Shown: one piece after another, positions 57,501 to 64,000 of the stretch
Layout: each line of letters opens with the position of its first letter
How positions within the stretch are numbered: position 1 is the stretch's first letter
NCBI GenBank assembly: GCA_039707465.1
Contig: CM077643.1
Span: 46,256,605-46,320,604 of the forward strand
Length of the DNA: 64,000 bases
Source: Rhabdophis nuchalis
Lineage: Eukaryota; Chordata; Lepidosauria; Squamata; Natricidae
Direction of reading: 5' to 3'
Made by a program: the position numbers and the translations under genes
Notes under the pieces: generated by a model
Seen by the model: the letters and a program-made list of their open reading frames with translations, nothing else
Database searches by the model: none
What the model was told of the DNA's origin: nothing

Positions 57501-60500
57501 AATTTCTGAAGCTGCTTCTTTAAATTGGTAAACATCCATGTCACTCGAGGATGAGCTCCTGTCACAGCTGGCTGCTTCTGCATCCTGGATTCAGAAGCAA
57601 AGATAAAGTTCAAGGATTTTGAATGAAGATGGATCATTGTTTAGAACAGAGTCCCAAAACCTTTCTGGCTTTGTGGATCGGCGGGGTGAATAGTTCCATG
57701 TGAGCAGCAGGCATGTGCGCACACAACTCCATTTGCACAAGCGGCAGGCATGCATGCCCACTGCTTGTACAAATGAGCACGCTTGCCCGCTACTTCCGCA
57801 GCCAGTTCCAAACTACTCAAGGCCTGGTAGTTGGGGACTCTTGCTTTAGAATACAGAAAAATGAAGACAAAAATTTTTTAAATCACTGACTGGCACTAAT
57901 ACAAGGGCATAAACTGACCCTTTTCATTTTCATTAAATGAATGAAACTGAATGAATGATTTAACCAAGGTTTTTTTTAAAAAATGTAGCAGTTTCACTTT
58001 CATAGCATTTAATTGCACTCCCCCTTAATATGAAAAAACAAGATAGCCACCACTTTTTAGGGCGTTACTTCTCTACATAATAAGCAGGATGACTTCGACA
58101 GAAATGTGCAAGAACTGTTAAGGAAGCAAAAGGGCTAAAAGATTTATTAAGTCCTGAGAAACAGATTAATATTTAAAAGTGGCTCAGAAGGACACCTCCC
58201 TGATCCACTGGAATATAAGAAGCAGCAGCAGCAGCACAAAATCACTGATGTGCAAGATTCTTATAACCAATCTCAATGAAAATCATTCTGGCCTTCAGGT
58301 GGAGTTGATTTTCTGGTCTGATCTGCTTAATGGAACTGACATGTTTTCACTGCTAAAAAATTCTGCAGTCCCAATTTCTGAACCAACAGAAAACAATTTT
58401 GTGACATCCTGATATGAGAGACAGACATGCTTAAAAAAAAAGATAATACTTACAGTTATTTCTGCTTTGTCTGTTCTAGCACATAGTTCCTCTGTTGCTT
58501 GAATGCCACTGATTAAAATAAACAAAAACAAAGAGGTGCAGATTTGAAACTATATTACTGCCCAGTTCCTAAAAGATATGTCTTGGAGAAGATTAATGTA
58601 AGGAACAGATTCAAGGTACTTAACTTGTGGGGAAGGGAACTTGAGGAGCTAAGGGAAAACTGAAATGGAAAAATACATATCCCCGAAATCAAGTGGCTAT
58701 TGGAACCAAGCTAGCATGAAAGCCAAAGAAAGAAGAAAAATGAAAGTCTTGGGCAACAAGGAGGATGGAGTGTCTGAACAAATTTCAAATAACACACACA
58801 CACAAACAATAAAGGCAAGTTATTTTAATCAAGACTGTCAGCAGGTAGAAGCCTATAACAGAAAAAATACTCTTTGGAAAAACTGCAGGAAGATAAATAT
58901 CTACAGAAGATATATCCAAGAATAAATATGGAAGCAATCTTATAAAGGCAAATTAGTTTAAAGTAAGATGGAAGGCTCTTCTAAAATCCTTTACAGAGAA
59001 AAGACTTATTTTGTAAAGAGGTAAGTGAAATACAACAGGCAACAGATCAAATCGGATAGCACAAATGCTATCTTCTATAAAACAAACATTAATTTCTCCC
59101 AGAAATTAATGAATAAATGCATTCTCACCACCTGATTCTATTTTATTCAACATAGTAAAAATTGGAAATATCAGCCACATGATTTAATAAAAATTAGGTT
59201 TAACATAATTGCTGCAAGGATTAGAAATCTTAAACAGGAAGATTTAAAAACTTTAACCATTATATATCATCAGCAGAAAAATGAGTCACCGTTTCAGGAC
59301 AGTTTAAATCTACGCTATATTTTTAAATGGACGATGGAGGAATTAAGAATTTAGTTGGAATTGCTAAGATGCAGAAAGATGTTTCTCGCTTGAAAGAAGA
59401 AAACAACCATTTGCTCAAAAGCCCCAGCATGCTGGTGGTATATAATTGAAATGGAGTACATCTAAAGGCAAAATCCCTATTGCCAGAATTATGCTCTGTA
59501 TGCTGAATGCTGAAGAAATATTTTGCTGTGAAAAACCCAATGATCTTTCATGCAACCCATAAACTATTATTGTGTTGTGGGATTCCCCTGCATCTCCGAA
59601 AAAGGGTTGTTATTCTTGCACCGCCTAAAGCAAAAGGCCGGTTTAGCTGCATACCTTTGTTTAGATGTGGAGCCAAGGTGGTCAGTTCCAGCAGGATCTG
59701 AAAATACTTTAGGATCTGGAAAAGGAGGAACAGCTTTGGACGTACTTGATGTGCCTTGCTTTAAAACACAGATCTCCGCACAATTCTGAAGTAAAGACTT
59801 ATTGGCAGACCTTGGGGTCGTCCATCGGGAAATCCTTTTAGTTGATTTAGGAGTCTGGCCTGCAGGCAATGGATGAGTGAGCAATTGAATATTGTATTAT
59901 ATGAATATGTTATCTGTGATAAATTCTGGGCCCCACATCTGCAGAAGATATGGGAGAAAGGATGCTGAATGCTTGAAATATGAATGTGTGTATGTATGTA
60001 TATATAATACACACACACACACACACGCATATTTGATTAAGTCATCCTCGCATTTTTTCTCACATTGTATGTTCTATTAAGATAATCTGAAAAGTTTTAA
60101 CAGAAGAGTTGACCAATAGTAAGGCATTCTCCAGCTGTCTCAATCAGCTTCCTTCACAACTTTGAGATAGATTAAACTGACTTCCCTAAATAAGCTTCAT
60201 GGCTGAATGACGATCTAAACCTGGGTGCATCTGGGCGTATCCTCTCATAGCCTGAACGCAAGAGCCAAAATACCACATTGGGATTTTGACTTGTGTGCCG
60301 GAGGCTTTTCTTGCCTCCACTGTAGGAGAGACAGCCAATATTCATGGAGTGGGAGGTTCTCGATGAAAAGCTTCCGTCTGTAGGCATCCCTTCCTTGGGA
60401 AGCTCAGCTTGCTCAACAGTTTAGAGCCGTTTCCCAAATATTCTGTCTATAGTTAGAAAAGTATTTACAATATACGTGGGCTTGGATGGCGTTCCTTAAA

Positions 60501-61927
60501 AACCAAGAATATAATGAAAAATCAAAGGGAAGAGCGGGCAGCTACCGGAGAGTCTGTTTTGAAATCAAGCAAGCATGTATCTATTTTAAATTCTTTATTT
60601 CAACTTTGATAATGTAATCCTCAACTTATGACCAAAACTAAGGTCAAAATTTCCATTACTAAGCATGAAAGTTGTTTGGTGAGTTTTGCCCCATTTTACC
60701 AACTTTTCTTGCCATGATTGTTAAGTGAAACACTGCAGTGGTTAAGCTAGTAACACAGCTATTAACTTCCCTGTTGACTTTGCTTGTCAGAAGGTCACAA
60801 AAGGCGATCACATGATCCCAAGACACTGCAACCATCATAATACATGCCAGTTGTTAAGCATTTGAATTTTGATCACATGACCATGGGGGTAACTGGAACA
60901 GTTGCAAGTGTGAAAAATGGCCATAAATCACTTTCCCCCCCAGTCCCATTCTAACTTCAGTCACTAAATGAATGATTGTAAGTTGAGGACTACTGTAATT
61001 AGCTTCCAACCAACACTACTTTCTGGATGTGGGTGACGGAAGACCCATAGGTTCCCATCATCTAAGGGGTAGAATACTTCATCCATTTCCAGGATCTTGA
61101 AGTGGGTAAACCAAAATAATATAAAACAAAACATTAAAAAATAATATAAATATATGTATTAGGGAGGTTGTCGATGAAGATTACATGGAAGCTACAAATT
61201 ATATAAAATGTAGCAGGCTACATACTGTTGAGTGAGAATGATATACCCATATAACAATATTATTGTGGCATTGCACTTGTTGTCAATAGAATTTTGAATA
61301 CAATCAGAATGTTGTTATCTGTGAAGCCCTCCCTGTTTGGTCAGCTAGCTGCTCCCTCCAACTAAAACCAATTTATCCAACATGTACTGTATGTACTAAG
61401 TGGGGGTGATAAAGACTCCCCACTCCATGTGAGTTTCAGGGAAGGTGCACTAGGAAGTGATATTTCTTATGGAATAATTTGCCCTCAGAAACTGGATGGC
61501 ATCTTCCTTAATGTTCTTGAGGAAAACAGTGAAACAGAGAGCTTTTAATTTTCAATGCTGCGGAACTTAAACAGGGAAGCAAAATGGATTGTTTGGAAGT
61601 TTTATGGTATTGGGGGTATGTTGTAAACTATCAGGAACTCATGCGGAATCAGCAAGGTGTAGCTACCGCAATAACTGTGACCATAATACATATATTTTTG
61701 CACAAGGACAGTGGTTTGGACTGACCTGCCAAGGGTTTGGCAGGAGATTCAACTTGGAAAAACCCTCCATCAAATATCCGTTCTGCTTGGCCTGAAGCCT
61801 CTGCTGCCAACCCTTCTTTTGTCTTGTTCTTCAGGGCTGCTTTTACAGCTGCAAGGCGTTTTCTGGCTGCTTTGCTTTCGACAGACCCCCCTGCTGCTTT
61901 GGCTGTCCTTCGAAGGATTGGCTTTTT
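54484..61927 (-). CDS. DLGAP5: DLGAP5 (HURP), C-terminal part; 5' exons not in view
   Basis: Minus-strand exons in order: 61927-61726, 59859-59655, 58508-58454, 57584-57383, 56912-56878 and 54591-54484. They join in frame (807 bp, 268 aa plus stop); all sites are GT-AG with matching phases. Diagnostic stretches are [20 protein letters not shown] and [16 protein letters not shown] in the first, [20 protein letters not shown] in the second, and the end [10 protein letters not shown], all resembling human DLGAP5 as I remember it. HURP is a microtubule-binding mitotic protein that stabilises kinetochore fibres downstream of Ran and is an Aurora A substrate. The N-terminal microtubule-binding half and guanylate-kinase-associated homology region would lie beyond 64000. 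Position next to LGALS3 supports the call. Confidence 0.9.
55095..55585. repeat. GA-rich tract followed by a hAT-related tail
   Basis: 55110-55400 is dominated by GAGA, GACA and GAAA on the plus strand. From 55403 it continues TTTTGGTTGCTAAGCAGGAC and ends near GCCCACCACTGG, the right half of the hAT family at 37129. That family also carries a GAAA run, so the tract may be an expanded internal repeat of the same element. A GC-rich flank (54880-55090) precedes it. Confidence 0.6.
55590..56605 (-). mobile_element. CR1 LINE interrupted by a retroelement
   Basis: 3' end at 55597 (TAGTCCAACCCCCTGCCTAGG), minus code [17 protein letters not shown] and [18 protein letters not shown]; beyond the insert it continues [20 protein letters not shown]. 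Lies in a DLGAP5 intron, same orientation as the gene. Confidence 0.88.
56031..56331 (-). mobile_element. LINE-like retroelement 3' end with 16-bp target duplication
   Basis: A minus-strand element ending CAATAAAACTTTTTCAAAAC, flanked by ATCTTTTCTATATCTT at 56015-56030 and 56332-56347. Same family as 27558-27929. Confidence 0.75.
56878..56912 (-). CDS. DLGAP5: DLGAP5 35-bp exon
   Basis: Encodes (R)[11 protein letters not shown] between acceptor TATTTTCCAG and donor GTAAGT. Phase 1 in, phase 0 out. Confidence 0.8.
57383..57584 (-). CDS. DLGAP5: DLGAP5 acidic exon
   Basis: 202 bp encoding [20 protein letters not shown] and onward to [10 protein letters not shown]; Ser/Glu-rich and probably disordered. 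Donor GTAAGT. Confidence 0.85.
57647..57843. mobile_element. hAT element in a DLGAP5 intron
   Basis: Ends CAGAGTCCCAAAACC and AGTTGGGGACTCTTG; flanks GTTTAGAA and CTTTAGAA (7 of 8). Related to the outer element at 15198. Confidence 0.75.
58454..58508 (-). CDS. DLGAP5: DLGAP5 55-bp exon
   Basis: Encodes [18 protein letters not shown]; acceptor TTTTAATCAG, donor GTAAGT. Phase agrees with both neighbours. Confidence 0.82.
59655..59859 (-). CDS. DLGAP5: DLGAP5 205-bp exon
   Basis: Encodes [20 protein letters not shown] and [16 protein letters not shown]; acceptor CATTGCCTGCAG, donor GTATGC. The Thr-Pro and Ser-Pro sites fit the phospho-regulated HURP tail. Confidence 0.87.
60614..60997. mobile_element. 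Mariner-like MITE in a DLGAP5 intron
   Basis: GTAATCCTCAACTTATGACC on the left, GTAAGTTGAGGACTACTGTA on the right, with the usual GATCACATGATCC interior. Nearly full length. Confidence 0.7.
61726..61927 (-). CDS. DLGAP5: DLGAP5 basic exon
   Basis: 202 bp encoding [14 protein letters not shown], then [18 protein letters not shown] and [14 protein letters not shown]. Donor GTCAGT, acceptor TTTCCAG. The most convincing DLGAP5 exon here. Confidence 0.9.
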
Positions 61928-64000
61928 CTGGAAATCAAAAGATACTTTGGCAAAGCTGATAAATCACCAGCCTTCAAAACTCAGGGCACAGGGAATGCAA
62001 CCAGTCCTCTCTAGTATCATGCAGACATGGCTCCTTCATTCTGTCAGTTAGGGAGCGATAGGCCCAACTCCAATGACATCTTAGATATCGGAGTACAATC
62101 TTGAGTAGTCTACAGAGTATAGGGCACAGTTTTCCCAACTGTGGCAACTTGAATATGTGTGGACGTCAACTCCCAGAATTCCTTACTTAACCAAAATCTT
62201 CAAGTTGCCAACATACCGAAACACATAGAGCATATGATCCAAAGAAAATCAAAATAAAAACCTATGCTCCTGATGCTATTATTATTACAATTGTACAAAC
62301 ACCCAACTCATTTACTCAACTCCGGGTAACTCACAATAGGCAAAAAAGCAACTTAAAAACCAATATACAAACATATAAAAACCTTTCACAATCAATTTAG
62401 AACAGAAACTCTTTGCCGAGAGCTTTGCCAGGGAGTATGGCCACCTGTCTAGATAGACAATAAAGTAGTAGAGAACAGCCTTACTAGTTTAATTTCTGGG
62501 AAAATCAATTTCTATGAATAGGCAATTCAATCACTGCAGTCACTGAATTAATGTGTGACTGTCCCAATCCATGATTGGATGCCCAAAATATATTTTCAAA
62601 ATTTCAGATGTTCCTACCGGTCCAAAAGGTTTGTCTCTCCCAGGGGATATCTCACCAGAGGAGACAGTATTTCAGGTAGGAAATAAAAAGATTACTTGGG
62701 GTTGTCAGAGGCTGAGGTTCTGATTCAGAACTGCAATATATGAAAATTAAACTATACCTCCAACAGGACATATTCTTCTGCTAACCTCTCTCCTGACTAT
62801 TCAGGCAATACTGTAGAATGGTTTATTAATAGGAATAAAAGCAAACAGTACAGAAAAAAGCAGGTTTTTTTCAAAATAAACATGTATCACAATTCCAAAG
62901 TTGGAAATGTTTATCATGGTATATTTACCAAACCCTACTTTCTGACTCACAAAGATATCTAGTACTACGCCCTCTAATGATAAACTATGATATAAGATGG
63001 CTTCACTTCTAGGAAACATTTAAAAGTCATCCATCTCAAACTGACTATAATACTGATAGATTCAGCACTGAATATTGAATTATTCAGTTCCCTATCAGAT
63101 TTCAAACAGTGTCAAGCTATTCTTAGCAGCTGGCAAAAGTCAGGAATGTCAAAGCAAGCAACCAAAGGATCAGCCATGGGTCTATATCAGCTTCAAAACA
63201 CTTTAAAATTCACTGTAAATATAAATGACATGCCAGATATTAGACGTTTAGATCAAAATCCCAATGATCAATGCTCCTCTTTGTTTACAAGAAGAAAACT
63301 TTTGGTGCTTAAAGGAAAAGGTGTGAAGGGGGGCAATGGAAGGAATTAAAAAGAAAACCTGAAGCAGGCCAAAAGCCAGGAAGTAAAGTGGCTACAAAAA
63401 AGAAAGTTGGAAAAGAAAGGGATGCTTCACTACACTTAAGGGTCGGCCTGAATATGGATGGCAATGCAATTAATTAGCCATCAAGGTGTACAGAGTTTTA
63501 TAAAGTACAGTAAGATGCAGCTCCACTCCAAATCATTCAATACTGAAGAAGCATAAGAGGCAAAGGAGACAGGAAAGCAATATTTGATTGTTTCACTCAT
63601 ATGCTCAGTAAAGCTAGGCATAGGTATGTCTACTGCACCTGATGTCACCTCCTTAAAGAAGCTGTGCCTTTTTGAGTTCAAACAGTGGTGATAGAGTCCC
63701 AGGACAGTATGGATGTACACTAAGGAGGCATCACTACTTTAATGTCTGGGGCTCCACAGATACCATGCCAATTCAGGAAAAGACAGAGTTGTTAAAAAAA
63801 ACAAACCCTGACAGATGCAGTGAACATACCCATGCCCTCACAAATCACATTTTCTATTTTTTAATCTGAATTTCTGTGCATCCCTGGTTCTCAGACTTGG
63901 TTACAGGAGTTCCCAGATGAACAGGTGGCTTAAGTTTAGTAGAATTCTGCTTCATAAGAAACTTAACTGTACCTTTTTGTGCAGTTGCTTGCATCATTCA
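61928..64000 (-). other. DLGAP5: DLGAP5 upstream intron sequence, no exon recognised
   Basis: Searched by eye on the minus strand for the guanylate-kinase-associated homology region and found none. A decayed palindromic MITE lies at about 62130-62217. The rest is AT-rich. Confidence 0.45.

Noticed and set aside
62610..62700. Minus-strand block encoding SSGEISPGRDKPFGP as a further DLGAP5 exon
   Set aside because: A donor-like site exists, but a stop lies just upstream and no acceptor fits the frame.
63481..63720. 79-codon minus-strand frame
   Set aside because: No family resemblance and no splice sites at suitable phases.
63820..64000. Minus-strand 46-codon frame near the right edge as a DLGAP5 exon
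   Set aside because: Has a possible donor but I could not match it to the family, and it is cut by the window edge; evidence too weak.

Overview
This window is vertebrate nuclear DNA from a squamate reptile, most likely a snake. Three genes lie in the order MAPK1IP1L (+), LGALS3 (+), DLGAP5 (-). This is the order I recall from human 14q22, so the block looks syntenic. The snake call rests on the repeats: CR1 LINEs whose 3' ends carry AATAG pentamers (best case 33620-33655), a Sauria-type tRNA SINE, Penelope-like elements, many small hAT elements and a young L2-like LINE family. Species cannot be read from the sequence. LAYOUT. 1-5000: a CTAC/CTAT satellite, then a CR1 relic split by two hATs and a 2.6-kb L2-like LINE, then a Penelope-like GIY-YIG fragment. 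5030-18500: MAPK1IP1L, with a CpG-rich promoter and non-coding exon 1, three coding exons (11124-11147, 11911-12609, 13980-13991) and a long putative 3'UTR invaded by nested hATs. 18500-31130: intergenic, mostly mobile elements and decayed sequence. 31130-31565: a hammerhead-ribozyme-like motif next to the CpG-rich probable LGALS3 promoter. 31512-44633: LGALS3 intron 1, packed with nested repeats, including a 359-bp inverted duplication centred on a hAT MITE. 44638-50588: LGALS3 coding exons; the predicted protein is 306 aa. 50775-53150: two L2-like LINE insertions. 54040-64000: the 3' half of DLGAP5 on the minus strand (six coding exons, 268 codons plus stop); its 5' exons lie beyond the window or were not found. 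GENES. MAPK1IP1L is a proline-rich disordered protein. LGALS3 is the chimera-type galectin, with a Pro/Gly/aromatic tail joined to a lectin domain. DLGAP5 is the mitotic spindle protein HURP. No pathway links the three. The first two do share an unusual start: a tiny first coding exon ending Phe-Ser in phase 0, then an exon beginning Leu-X-Asp-Ala-Leu and running into low-complexity Pro-rich sequence. That suggests shared ancestry of their 5' exons. MOBILE ELEMENTS. Most of the non-coding sequence I could identify is mobile-element derived. Many insertions keep readable target-site duplications (8 bp for hAT, 5 bp for a solo LTR, 16 bp for one LINE-like insert), so the order of insertion can be reconstructed at several places. 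No rRNA, functional tRNA, CRISPR array or prokaryote-type operon was seen.
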